Below, in pieces: positions 17,551 to 26,136 of a DNA stretch of 64,000 bases (within the stretch, counting starts at the first letter, position 1; each line of letters begins with the position of its first letter). Origin of the DNA: Streptomyces sp. NBC_00448 (lineage in GTDB: Bacteria; Actinomycetota; Actinomycetes; Streptomycetales; Streptomycetaceae); the NCBI RefSeq assembly GCF_036014115.1, contig NZ_CP107913.1, positions 3,705,001 to 3,769,000 of the forward strand, given 5' to 3'. Made by a program: the position numbers and the translations under genes. Below the pieces are notes generated by a model. The model ran no database searches. It saw nothing but the letters and a program-made list of their open reading frames with translations, and had not been told where the DNA came from.

Positions 17551-18917
17551 CCGCGCCAGCGCCCCGCTACGAGGTGTTGGGGGTGCCCGGGATCGGCGAG
17601 GTGCAGCCGGGTTCCGACATCGCCAAGTTGATCGCCGAGGCCGGCACCGACCTCGCCGACGGCGATGTGCTGCTGGTCACGTCGAAGATCGTCAGCAAGG
17701 CCGAGGGGCGCGTGGTGGACGCGGACGACCGCGAGGCCGCGATCGACGCCGAGGCGGTGCGGTTGGTGGCCCGTCGCGGGCCGACCCGGATCGTGGAGAC
17801 GCGGCACGGCTTCGTGATGGCCGCGGCCGGGGTCGACGCGTCCAACACCCCCGCGGGCACCGTCCTCCTGCTGCCCGAGGACCCCGACGCGTCGGCCCGC
17901 GCCATCCGGGACGGGCTGCGCGACGCGCTGGGAGTGCGGGTCGGCGTCATCGTCACCGACACCTTCGGGCGGCCCTGGCGCGAAGGGCTCACCGACGTGG
18001 CGATCGGCGCGGCCGGCGTGCGAGTGCTGGACGATCTGCGCGGCGGCCAGGACTCCCACGGCAACCCGCTGAGCGTCACGGTCACCGCGACCGCGGACGA
18101 ACTGGCCGCGGCCGGCGACCTCGTCAAGGGCAAGGCCACGGGGCTGCCGGTCGCGGTGGTGCGCGGCCTGGGCGGCGTGCTGCTGCCGGCCGAGCCCCCA
18201 GCGGATGGCGCCGCGGACGGCAACGGCAGCGGTCAGGACGACGGCGGCGCGGGCGACATCGGGGCGCGGGCGCTGGTCCGGGTCGCCGCCAACGACATGT
18301 TCCGGCTCGGCACATCGGAGGCGGTGCGGGAGGCGGTGTCGCTGCGCCGCACCGTACGGGAGTTCGCCGACGCCCCCGTGGACCCCGCGGCCGTACGGCG
18401 GGCCGTGGCCCTCGCGGTGACCGCGCCCGCCCCGCACCACACCACGCCCTGGCGGTTCGTGCTGCTGGAGACGCCCCAGGTGCGGGTGCGGCTGCTGGAC
18501 GCGATGCGCGACGCCTGGGCCGCGGACCTGCGCGGGGACGGCTTCTCGGAGCAGAGCGTCGGCAAGCGGCTGCGGCGCGGCGACTTGCTGCGCAAGGCGC
18601 CGTACCTGGTGGTGCCGTGCCTGGTCACCGAGGGCGGCGCACACGCGTACCCGGACGCGCGGCGGGCGACGGCCGAGCGGGAGATGTTCCTGGTCTCCGG
18701 TGGCGCCGGCGTGCAGAACTTCCTGGTCGCCCTGGCCGGCGAGCAGTTGGGGTCGGCGTGGGTGTCCTCTGCGCTGTTCTGCCGCGATGTGGTGCGGGAG
18801 GTCCTCGACCTGCCGCCCTCCTGGGACCCGCTCGGCACGATCGCGATCGGCCGGCCGGCGGAGGCGCCCGCACCCCGGGCCGAGCGCGCGGCCGAACCGT
18901 TCCTCGCGGTGCGCTGA
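17547..18917 (+). CDS. fbiB: F420:gamma-glutamyl ligase with nitroreductase domain
   Basis: Adds the gamma-linked glutamate tail to F420-0 and, through its C-terminal FMN domain, reduces dehydro-F420-0. The 456-residue protein shows the CofE domain (about 1-245, [13 protein letters not shown] and [12 protein letters not shown]) joined to a nitroreductase-like domain (about 255-450, RRTVREF and [12 protein letters not shown]). This is the fused actinobacterial architecture. The frame is open 50 codons further, but ATG 17547 overlaps the fbiA stop as ATGA, indicating coupling. Confidence 0.96.
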   Translation: MTAPAPRYEVLGVPGIGEVQPGSDIAKLIAEAGTDLADGDVLLVTSKIVSKAEGRVVDADDREAAIDAEAVRLVARRGPTRIVETRHGFVMAAAGVDASNTPAGTVLLLPEDPDASARAIRDGLRDALGVRVGVIVTDTFGRPWREGLTDVAIGAAGVRVLDDLRGGQDSHGNPLSVTVTATADELAAAGDLVKGKATGLPVAVVRGLGGVLLPAEPPADGAADGNGSGQDDGGAGDIGARALVRVAANDMFRLGTSEAVREAVSLRRTVREFADAPVDPAAVRRAVALAVTAPAPHHTTPWRFVLLETPQVRVRLLDAMRDAWAADLRGDGFSEQSVGKRLRRGDLLRKAPYLVVPCLVTEGGAHAYPDARRATAEREMFLVSGGAGVQNFLVALAGEQLGSAWVSSALFCRDVVREVLDLPPSWDPLGTIAIGRPAEAPAPRAERAAEPFLAVR

Positions 18918-18967
18918 CCGCCCCGGGCGGGCGGCGGGCCGTCCCCGTTGGCCGGCCGGTGCAGGCT

Positions 18968-19957
18968 TCAGTGGTGGCGGGGCGGCGCCATCCGCGGCGC
19001 GCGCCGGGGCGGTCCGGGAGCGGCGAGCAGGATCAGCCGGGTGGCGCGGTGCCGCTGCCCTTCGTACGGGGCGAGCAGGCGCAGCATCGTCTCGTCGTCG
19101 GAGCGCGGTTCGCCGGTGAGGGCGTAGCCGATGTGATGCGGCAGGTGGAGGTCGCCGACGGTGACGGCGTCGGGGGCGCCATGGCTGCGCTGGAGGGTTT
19201 CCGCGGCCGTCCACGGCCCGATGCCGGGGACCGTACGGAGCAGGGCGGCGGCGTCCTCGGCCGGGCGGTCGGCGAGGGAGTCCAGGCGGGCGCCGAGGCG
19301 GACCGCGCGCAGGACGGCGGAGGCCCGCTTGTTGTCGACGCCGGCGCCGCGCCAGTCCCACGACGGCACCCGGGCCCAGCCGCGCGGGTCCGGCATGACC
19401 CGCATGCCGCGCGGGATGTCGGCGCCCTGCGGCCCCGGGGCGGCCTCGCCGTGCTGGAGCAGGAGCAGCCGCCAGGCGCGGTACGCCTCGATCGTGGTGA
19501 CCTTCTGCTCCAGTACGGACGGGATCAGCGATTCCAGCACAAGGCCGGTGCGGGTCAGCCGCAGTCCGGGGTGCCGCCGGTGGGCGGCGTGCACGATGCG
19601 GTGCCGCGGTACGAAGGCGGACGGGTCGTCGTCGGCGCCGAGGAGCGCGGGGAGGCCGTCGAGCAGCCACTGGGCGCCCGGGCCCCAGGCCGTGCCCTCG
19701 ATCGCGGCCGGGCTGCCGGTCAGTCGCAGGGTGCCGGGACCGGCGGGGGTACGGCTGGCCCGCCACACCGTGCCGTCGGGGGCGATGCGGAAGGCGGGGT
19801 CGCCGCCGCCACGGCGCAGCGGCATGAGGGTGCGGCGTACGTCGAGCGGGGCCGGGGGCACCCACGTACGCGTACGGCCCGGCGCCGGGGAGGGCGGCTG
19901 CGTCGGGGCGGTCGCCTGCGCGGCGGCCGCCCGCGGGGGCGCGGTCTCTTCGGGCAC
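18968..19957 (-). CDS. AlkA-like DNA-3-methyladenine glycosylase
   Basis: Removes alkylated purines from DNA. The HhH-GPD core is seen: the helix-hairpin-helix VPGIGPWTAAETLQR followed by VGDLHLPHHIG, whose Asp is the expected catalytic residue. No C-terminal FeS cluster cysteines are present, as in AlkA. The frame continues to 20125, inside the upstream gene. I prefer GTG 19957, because TACCCT ends six bases before it on the minus strand (leaderless start). The Ala/Pro-rich first 40 residues are probably disordered. About 329 residues. Single gene, minus strand, following the nucleotidyltransferase. Confidence 0.85.
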   Translation of the reverse strand: MPEETAPPRAAAAQATAPTQPPSPAPGRTRTWVPPAPLDVRRTLMPLRRGGGDPAFRIAPDGTVWRASRTPAGPGTLRLTGSPAAIEGTAWGPGAQWLLDGLPALLGADDDPSAFVPRHRIVHAAHRRHPGLRLTRTGLVLESLIPSVLEQKVTTIEAYRAWRLLLLQHGEAAPGPQGADIPRGMRVMPDPRGWARVPSWDWRGAGVDNKRASAVLRAVRLGARLDSLADRPAEDAAALLRTVPGIGPWTAAETLQRSHGAPDAVTVGDLHLPHHIGYALTGEPRSDDETMLRLLAPYEGQRHRATRLILLAAPGPPRRAPRMAPPRHH

Positions 19958-20073
19958 CCCGGAAGGGTATAGCGCGCCGCCGGGGAGCCCCGCCGCGAAC
20001 GTCACGGTTCGCCCCGGGCCGGCCCCGGCGGCCGCTTGCCGTGTCGGGTCGCCTTGTCGGGCTACTGGTCGGG

Positions 20074-21210
20074 CTACTGGTCGGAGGAGAAGCGGATGCC
20101 GGCCGCGGGAAGGCGGGCGTCGCACCAGACGCGGGCGCCGCGGAGGAGTTCGTTGTCGGCGCCGACGTCGGCGTTGTCGCCGATCACCGCGCCGACGAGG
20201 ACCGTACGGGAGCCGACGCGGGCGTTGGCGCCGACGAGGCTGTCGCGGATCACCGCGCCGGGGGCGATGTGGGCGCCGGACAGGATGGCGCTGCCCTCGA
20301 CGAGGGCGCCGGAGCCGATGACGGCGCCGGGGGCGACACAGGTGCCGCCGAAGAGTTTGGCGTCGTCGGCGACGACCGCGCCGGGCAGGACGAGGTGTTC
20401 GCCGCGGCGGCCGGGGACGGCGGGCGAGGGGGCGAGGCCGAGGACGAGATCGGCGGAGCCGCGTACGAAGGCTTCCGGGGTGCCGAGGTCGAGCCAGTAG
20501 GTGGAGTCGACCATGCCGTGCAGGTGGGCGCCGTCGGCGAGCAGTCCGGGGAAGGTCTCGCGTTCGACGGAGACCGGGCGCCCGGCGGGAATCGCGTCGA
20601 GCAGGGCGCGGGTGAAGACGTAGGCGCCGGCGTTGATCTGGTCGGTGACGATCTCCTCGGGCGTCTGCGGCTTCTCGAGGAACGCGGTGACACGGCCGTC
20701 GGGGTCGGTGGGGACCAGGCCGAAGGCACGCGGGTCGTCGACGCGGGTGAGGTGCAGCGACACGTCGGCGCGGTGGGTGCGGTGGGCGGTGACGAGGGCG
20801 CGGATGTCCAGGCCGGTGAGGATGTCGCCGTTGAAGACGAGGACCGGTTCATCGGGCGCGGAGTGCAGCCGGTGGGCGACGTTGCGCAGGGCGCCGCCGG
20901 TGCCGAGCGGATCGGTCTCGGTGACGTACTCCAGGTGCAGGCCGAGCGCGGAGCCGTCGCCGAAGTGCGGTTCGAAGACCTCGGCCAGGTAGGACGTGGC
21001 CATCACGATGTGCTCGACACCGGCGGCGCGGGCCCGGGCCAGCTGGTGGGTGAGGAACGGGACCCCCGCGGCCGGGACCATCGGCTTGGGGGTGTGTACG
21101 GTGAGCGGGCGCAGTCTGGTGCCCTTGCCGCCGACCAGCAGGATCGCCTCGGTGGCGGGACGTTGGGTCGGATCGGCTGTACCGGCCGCGGAGGCGGGGT
21201 GTGCTCGCAT
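20074..21210 (-). CDS. sugar-1-phosphate nucleotidyltransferase, probably GDP-mannose pyrophosphorylase
   Basis: The 378-residue protein has the nucleotidyltransferase signature LVGGKGTRLRPLT (near residue 25), FNGDIL and FLEKP, then a left-handed beta-helix of hexapeptide repeats (about 260-370). This is the GDP-mannose pyrophosphorylase/RmlA2 subgroup. Its place beside fbiA-fbiB and LCP genes matches mycobacterial ManB (Rv3264c). It would convert mannose-1-phosphate from the manB product to GDP-mannose; glucose-1-phosphate specificity cannot be excluded. The upstream 127 bp is AT-rich, contains several GATAA words, and serves as a divergent promoter. Confidence 0.9.
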   Translation of the reverse strand: MRAHPASAAGTADPTQRPATEAILLVGGKGTRLRPLTVHTPKPMVPAAGVPFLTHQLARARAAGVEHIVMATSYLAEVFEPHFGDGSALGLHLEYVTETDPLGTGGALRNVAHRLHSAPDEPVLVFNGDILTGLDIRALVTAHRTHRADVSLHLTRVDDPRAFGLVPTDPDGRVTAFLEKPQTPEEIVTDQINAGAYVFTRALLDAIPAGRPVSVERETFPGLLADGAHLHGMVDSTYWLDLGTPEAFVRGSADLVLGLAPSPAVPGRRGEHLVLPGAVVADDAKLFGGTCVAPGAVIGSGALVEGSAILSGAHIAPGAVIRDSLVGANARVGSRTVLVGAVIGDNADVGADNELLRGARVWCDARLPAAGIRFSSDQ

Positions 21211-21337
21211 GGGAACGATAGTGGCATAAGCGGTAAACCCGATAAACCATCATCTGATAACTCGTCAACCGTTTCGCCACCCCGTCCGACGGGCGCACCG
21301 CGCGGCGCCGCGGATCTTCCCAGGTAGCCTGACCGGC

Positions 21338-22105
21338 GTGACCTCCAGCGCACTGACTCCCGCCGGACTGCTCGCCGACGCGCTGCGCGCCGACCCGGGC
21401 CGCCCGTTGATCACGTTCTACGACGATGCGACCGGTGAGCGGGTCGAGTTGTCGGTGGCAACGTTCGCCAACTGGGTGGCGAAGACCGCGAACCTGCTCC
21501 AGGACGGCCTCGGCGCCGAGCCCGGCGACCGGGTGGCGCTGCTGCTCCCCGCGCACTGGCAGACCGCGGTGTGGCTGCTGGCCGCGTTCTCCACCGGCGT
21601 GGTCGCGGTGCCCGGCGGCGACCCCGCGGACGCGGACCTGGTGGTGAGCGGCCCGGACACGCTGGCGGAGGCGGAGAGCTGCGGCGGCGAGCGGATGGCG
21701 CTGGCGCTGCGGCCGCTCGGCGGGCGGTTCCCGCAGCCGCCGCGGGGGTTCGCGGACTACGCGGTCGAAGTGCCGGGCCAGGGCGACCGGTTCGTGCCGT
21801 ACGTGCCGGTGGGTCCGGAGGACCCGGCGCTCGAACTCCCGGGCGGCGAGGTGCTGACCGGCGGCGAGGTGGTGGCCAGGGCGCGTTCCGAGGCCGACGT
21901 GCTGGAGCTGTCACCTGGCTCGCGGCTGCTGTCCGGGCTGCCGTACGACGGCTGGAACGGCCTGGCCGCGGGCCTGTTGGCGCCGCTCGCCGCCGAGTCC
22001 TCCGTCGTCCTGTGCCGCCACCTCGACCAGTTGCCGGCCGACGGGCTGGCCCGCCGCAAGGACGCGGAGCGGGTCACCCACACGGCAGTGCCGGACACCG
22101 TCTGA
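21338..22105 (+). CDS. TIGR03089 family protein (AMP-binding-like)
   Basis: The 255-residue protein resembles the N-terminal part of acyl-CoA synthetases (LITFYDDATGERVELS, TANLLQ, GDRVALLLPAHWQTAVWLLAAF). It lacks the Thr/Gly-rich P-loop and the C-terminal lid, so adenylating activity is unlikely. Members are confined to actinobacteria and sit beside LCP genes, as here. GTG 21338 follows TAGCCT by seven bases, pointing to a leaderless mRNA. Function unknown. Confidence 0.85.
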   Translation: MTSSALTPAGLLADALRADPGRPLITFYDDATGERVELSVATFANWVAKTANLLQDGLGAEPGDRVALLLPAHWQTAVWLLAAFSTGVVAVPGGDPADADLVVSGPDTLAEAESCGGERMALALRPLGGRFPQPPRGFADYAVEVPGQGDRFVPYVPVGPEDPALELPGGEVLTGGEVVARARSEADVLELSPGSRLLSGLPYDGWNGLAAGLLAPLAAESSVVLCRHLDQLPADGLARRKDAERVTHTAVPDTV

Positions 22106-22300
22106 GCGCCCGCTGATCGCGCGGGTGTCGATCCTGCATGAGAACTTCCTCAACTCCCGCACATAATGGGTGCCCTGGGCAACCCTTGAGGCGTTTCGAC
22201 AGTCTGAACGAATGCCGTGCGGGTACTCGGGTCCGATCCCCCGGCGACTGATGACGCCCGGCGCGATCCGCCGGGCCCCTGACCGAGGGACGGGCACGAC

Positions 22301-23875
22301 GTGACCACGCCAGCAGAGCCACCGCAGGACGACTCCGCCGCCGACGCGGCGGACGGCTCCGCGACGGAGGCGGCCGACGCAGCGGACGAGAGCGACACGG
22401 ACTCCGAGGGCCCCGACGCGGACGACGGCTCCGACGCCGACAAGGGTTCGGATACGGGCGAGATCTCGGACACGGGCGAGGACGCGCCGGGTTCGGCAAC
22501 CGCGCCCGTCGCCGAGCCGACCGCCGAGGGCACCGCGGACTCCCCGAAAGAGCCGGGCCCCCCGGACGTACCGAACGCCCCCGAGATACCCGACATATCG
22601 AACTCGGCGACCGCCGAGGACTCCCCCGGCACCCCGGAGACGGCAGTCGCCGCGGCCGAGGCGGATACCCCCGCCGCCCCCGCCCCCAGGCGCCGCTTCC
22701 GCTGGCTGAAGGTCGTCGCGATCAGTACCGCCGTCCTCGTGCTGGCCTGCGCGGGTGGCGTCTGGTACGTCTACCAGCAGCTCAACGGCAACATCACCAC
22801 CGACACGGTGACCGAGAACGAGCTGAGGGCGCAGGCGTCGCAGCGCCCGCCCGAGGGCCCCGCCTCGACCGAGAACATCCTGCTGATCGGCTCGGACATC
22901 CGCAACGGCGCCAACGCGAAGTACGGCAAGGACAGCGGGCAGCGCTCGGACACCACGATCCTGCTGCACCTGTCGGCCGACCGCAGCAACGCCACCGCGT
23001 TGAGCATCCCGCGCGACCTGATGATGCACGTGCCGAAGTGCACCAAGCCCGACGGCAGCACGGTCAGCCCGGCGTTCGAACAGTTCAACTGGGCCTTCCA
23101 GTTCGGCGGCGCGGCCTGCACGATCCGCGCGGTCGAGGAGCTGACCGGGGTGCGGGTCGACCACCACCTGATCGTGGACTTCAGCGGCTTCAAGAACATG
23201 GTGAACGCGGTCGACGGCGTCGAGATCTGCACGCCGGAGCCGATCGACGACAGCTACTCGCGCCTCCACCTGTCCGCCGGCAAGCACAAGCTCAACGGCG
23301 AGCAGGCGCTGGGCTACGTACGGGTCCGGCACGGCATCGGTGACGGCAGCGACACCGAACGGATCAGCCGCCAGCAGGACTTCCTCGCGTCGCTGATCAA
23401 GAAAGTGCAGAGCAACGGGGTGCTGCTCAACCCGGGGAAGGTGTACCCGCTGCTGAACGCGGCCACCCACTCGCTGACCGCCGACCCCGGCCTCAACTCG
23501 CTCAGCGAGCTGTACTCGCTCGCGCAGCGCCTGCAGAAGATCCCCACCGGCGCGATCCACTTCGTCACCACGCCCGTCGAGCAGTACGTCAAAGACCGCA
23601 ACCGCGACCAGCTGGTGCAGCCCGACGCCGACAACCTCTTCGCCGCGGTGCGCGCCGACCAGCCGGTGCGGGTGAGCGACGACGGCAAGAGCAGCGGTTC
23701 CCACGGCAGTTCCAGCGGCGGCTCCAGCACGGCCCCGGGCACCCCCGACCCGTCCGGAACCCCGTCGGGCACCACCTCGGGCCCCCCGTCGAACACGCCC
23801 TCGGGCACCCCTTCGAACACCTTGACGTTCAAGGGGACGACGGCCGACCGAGACATCTGCGGCGGAGGCCGATGA
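22301..23875 (+). CDS. LCP-family cell-wall polymer ligase (first of six)
   Basis: LCP enzymes move a lipid-linked glycopolymer to peptidoglycan outside the membrane. The 524-residue protein has a very acidic, Asp/Ala/Ser-rich cytoplasmic N-terminus (1-130), one helix (about 138-157), and an LCP domain (about 190-400). The key residues are present: GSDIR, SDTTILLH, SIPRDL and YVRVRH. A Ser/Thr/Pro-rich tail replaces the LytR_C domain. GTG 22301 has a distant GAGGGA. It starts 195 bp after the TIGR03089 gene and 48 bp before the second LCP gene. Confidence 0.93.
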   Translation: MTTPAEPPQDDSAADAADGSATEAADAADESDTDSEGPDADDGSDADKGSDTGEISDTGEDAPGSATAPVAEPTAEGTADSPKEPGPPDVPNAPEIPDISNSATAEDSPGTPETAVAAAEADTPAAPAPRRRFRWLKVVAISTAVLVLACAGGVWYVYQQLNGNITTDTVTENELRAQASQRPPEGPASTENILLIGSDIRNGANAKYGKDSGQRSDTTILLHLSADRSNATALSIPRDLMMHVPKCTKPDGSTVSPAFEQFNWAFQFGGAACTIRAVEELTGVRVDHHLIVDFSGFKNMVNAVDGVEICTPEPIDDSYSRLHLSAGKHKLNGEQALGYVRVRHGIGDGSDTERISRQQDFLASLIKKVQSNGVLLNPGKVYPLLNAATHSLTADPGLNSLSELYSLAQRLQKIPTGAIHFVTTPVEQYVKDRNRDQLVQPDADNLFAAVRADQPVRVSDDGKSSGSHGSSSGGSSTAPGTPDPSGTPSGTTSGPPSNTPSGTPSNTLTFKGTTADRDICGGGR

Positions 23876-23923
23876 ACTAAGGTAGGGCGCTCCGGCCACT
23901 GCGGATGGAGGTCCCGAGCGACC

Positions 23924-25660
23924 GTGGACACGCAAGGCTCCGGGTACGTCGACCCGGCGGACCAGTGGGTGCTCGACCCGGTCACGGGCACCTACCAACT
24001 GCGGCTGGAACCGGCCGAGTCGGCGGACCCGCCCGCAACCGGCTCCGTATCTCCGCAGGAAGCGCCGGCCGCCTCCGCCGCTCAGGCCGCTCCCGTGGCG
24101 CCCGCCGCCGTACCGCCGCCCGCCACTGCGCCCGCCACCCCGCGCGCCCCGGGCAGCCGCCGGGCCCCCTCCGGCCGGGGCGCCCGGCGCGCGCACGGGG
24201 CCGCGAGCGGAACCGCGACCGGGGGCGCCCCGAGCCGCCGCAAGCCCAAGCAGCGCAGGAGCAAGGCGATGCTGTGGACGGCCGGCACCATCGGCCTCGC
24301 GGTCGTCGCCGGCGGGATCGGCGGCTACGTCGCCTTCCACCGCTCCGGCACCGTGGTCCACGCCGTGGACGTCGGCAACGCGGGCAGCGCGGCCTTCTCC
24401 ACCACCGGGCAGATGAACGTACTGGTGCTGGGCACCGACAGCCGGGCCGGCCTCGGCCACGAGCACGGCACCGCGGCCGCGACCGGGCAGGCCGACACCG
24501 CGGTGCTGCTGCACCTGTCGGCCGACCGCAGCAACGCCACCGCGGTGAGCATCCCGCCCAACCTGGTCACCGATGTGCCCGAGTGCCCGGTGGGCGACAC
24601 GGTGGTGAAGGGCGCGAGCGGGCAGCGGTTCTCCACGGTGCTCGCCGGGCGCGACCCCGGCTGCGCGATGCGGCTGGTCACGCAGCTCACCGGGGTGCGG
24701 GTGGACCACTTCCTGATGGTGGACTTCGCGGCGGTGCGGAAGCTGACCACGGCGCTCGGCGGCGTGGAGATGTGCCTCAAGGAGCCGCTGCGCGACCCGG
24801 CGTCCGGTCTGTCGCTGGGCGCGGGCAAGCAGAAGGTGGCCGGCGCGCAGGCGCTGGCGCTGGTGCGCGCCGAGCGGGAACTGCCCGGCTCGTCGGGTGT
24901 GCCCGCCGGCGGCGACCTGGCCAGGGTGCAGGTGCAGGAGCAGTTCCTGGCCGCGCTGTTCCGTACCGCCACCTCGGGCGCGACCCTGACCGATCCGAAG
25001 AAGCTCACCGCGCTGGCCACCACGGCGGCGAGCCTGCTGACCGTGGACACCCCCATCGGCAGCGTCAGCGCACTGGACGACCTGGCCGGGGAGTTCGGCA
25101 AGGTCGACGGGAAGCACTTCACGTTCGCCGAGTTGCCGGTGAAGGACAACCCGGCCGACGGCACCCACCACACGGTCGTCCTCGACAAGGCGAAGTCGAC
25201 GCAGCTGTTCGACGTGGTCAAGCAGGACATCTCGCTGTCGCGCGGCCCGGTCAGGACCGACCCCAAGCTCGTCGGCGCCAAGGCCACCCCGCACGACACG
25301 CGGGTGACGGTCTACAACGGCACCGGCACCTTCGGCGCCTCCCAGGACGTGCTCGCCTGGCTGCAGAACGACGAGGGCGTCAACCGCTCCGCCAACGGCG
25401 GCGACTCCTCGCAGCACCCCGCGAAGACGACCCTGCGGTACGCCCCCAACCAGGCCGACCAGGCCCGCTCGCTCGCCGCGATGATGGGCCTGCCCGCCTC
25501 GGCCCTGATCGAGGGCACCAAGGACGTGCCGCCGCTCACGTACATGTCGCTCACCCTGGGCGCGGACTACACCGCGCCCGGCACCCCCATCGGGTTGCCC
25601 GCCACCCCGCCCAAGGGCCTGAAGTCGATCACCGCGGACGACACCACCTGCGTGGGATAG
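23924..25660 (+). CDS. LCP-family protein with degenerate active site
   Basis: The 578-residue protein has an Ala/Pro-rich basic N-terminus, one helix (about 115-137), an LCP domain (about 165-350) and a LytR_C domain (about 457-550). The aspartates in GTDSR and ADTAVLLH are kept. However, where paralogs have SIPRD it reads SIPPN, and where they have VRxRH it reads VRAERE. By comparison with pneumococcal Cps2A this loses the Arg267- and Arg364-type phosphate-binding residues. It may be a scaffold or partner of the first LCP gene, 48 bp upstream. GTG 23924 has GGAGGT upstream. Confidence 0.9.
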   Translation: MDTQGSGYVDPADQWVLDPVTGTYQLRLEPAESADPPATGSVSPQEAPAASAAQAAPVAPAAVPPPATAPATPRAPGSRRAPSGRGARRAHGAASGTATGGAPSRRKPKQRRSKAMLWTAGTIGLAVVAGGIGGYVAFHRSGTVVHAVDVGNAGSAAFSTTGQMNVLVLGTDSRAGLGHEHGTAAATGQADTAVLLHLSADRSNATAVSIPPNLVTDVPECPVGDTVVKGASGQRFSTVLAGRDPGCAMRLVTQLTGVRVDHFLMVDFAAVRKLTTALGGVEMCLKEPLRDPASGLSLGAGKQKVAGAQALALVRAERELPGSSGVPAGGDLARVQVQEQFLAALFRTATSGATLTDPKKLTALATTAASLLTVDTPIGSVSALDDLAGEFGKVDGKHFTFAELPVKDNPADGTHHTVVLDKAKSTQLFDVVKQDISLSRGPVRTDPKLVGAKATPHDTRVTVYNGTGTFGASQDVLAWLQNDEGVNRSANGGDSSQHPAKTTLRYAPNQADQARSLAAMMGLPASALIEGTKDVPPLTYMSLTLGADYTAPGTPIGLPATPPKGLKSITADDTTCVG

Positions 25661-26136
25661 GTCACACTCCCGATTGTCCGGTGATCACCCATGTGTCCGG
25701 TCCCGCAACCCCGTTGACGGCGACGCGGCGAGCCGGCGGGCGTTTCGGGTGCCCGGTGCCCATGGGCTCCGGAGGACCGGTGTGAAAGCATCACCCGACA
25801 TCGGCAGCGTTACGCCGACCGTCGGCGTCGGCCGCGAGGGCGCGGCCTCGCCGGTGGTGGGGGATGTGCGGTGCCCGCGGTACACGAAGTGCCCGCTGGT
25901 CGCGTCCGGCCGGCGCACACGGTGTGTACGGTGCGTCACGCGCGCGGCCGCCCGGGGGGACCAGGCGGCGCGGCGCACGGCGTGAGAGGTCACAGCAAGT
26001 CACAGGCACCGGGTTGCAACTATGGCCGGTGCCTGACCGTCTGACATGAGGACGGTCTGAAAAGACGGTCTGAGCAGCAGACGGCGAAGACAGGATGACG
26101 GCTGGCACAGCCACCGGTGACAGTGGAGGAGTCCCC
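25661..26136. other. 476-bp intergenic region between second and third LCP genes
   Basis: No ORF with coding bias. The distal half carries a structured element (26003-26073) and then the ribosome site of the third LCP gene. A GTTGCAACTATGG stretch near 26013 is unusually AT-rich for the window and may include a promoter. The proximal half contains only GC-rich sequence with short repeats such as GTCACAG. Confidence 0.55.
26003..26073 (+). promoter_or_regulatory. repeat and hairpin cluster upstream of third LCP gene
   Basis: CAGGCACCGG (26003-26012) and CCGGTGCCTG (26026-26035) are perfect 10-bp arms around an AT-rich 13-nt loop. Next comes GACCGTC/GACGGTC (26035-26057), and GACGGTCTGA occurs twice in direct repeat (26051-26060, 26064-26073). 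The cluster ends 63 bp before the ATG. It could be an operator array or a folded 5' leader. Confidence 0.5.

Noticed and set aside
22106..22300. Possible SigE (envelope stress) promoter for the LCP pair, from a GAACTT word at 22142
   Set aside because: No matching -10 (TCT-type) at the right distance, so the word alone is not evidence.
21911..25417. 1168-codon minus-strand open frame opposite two LCP genes
   Set aside because: It is the antisense shadow of clearly recognisable LCP genes; in GC-rich DNA such frames stay open by codon bias, and it shows no domain.
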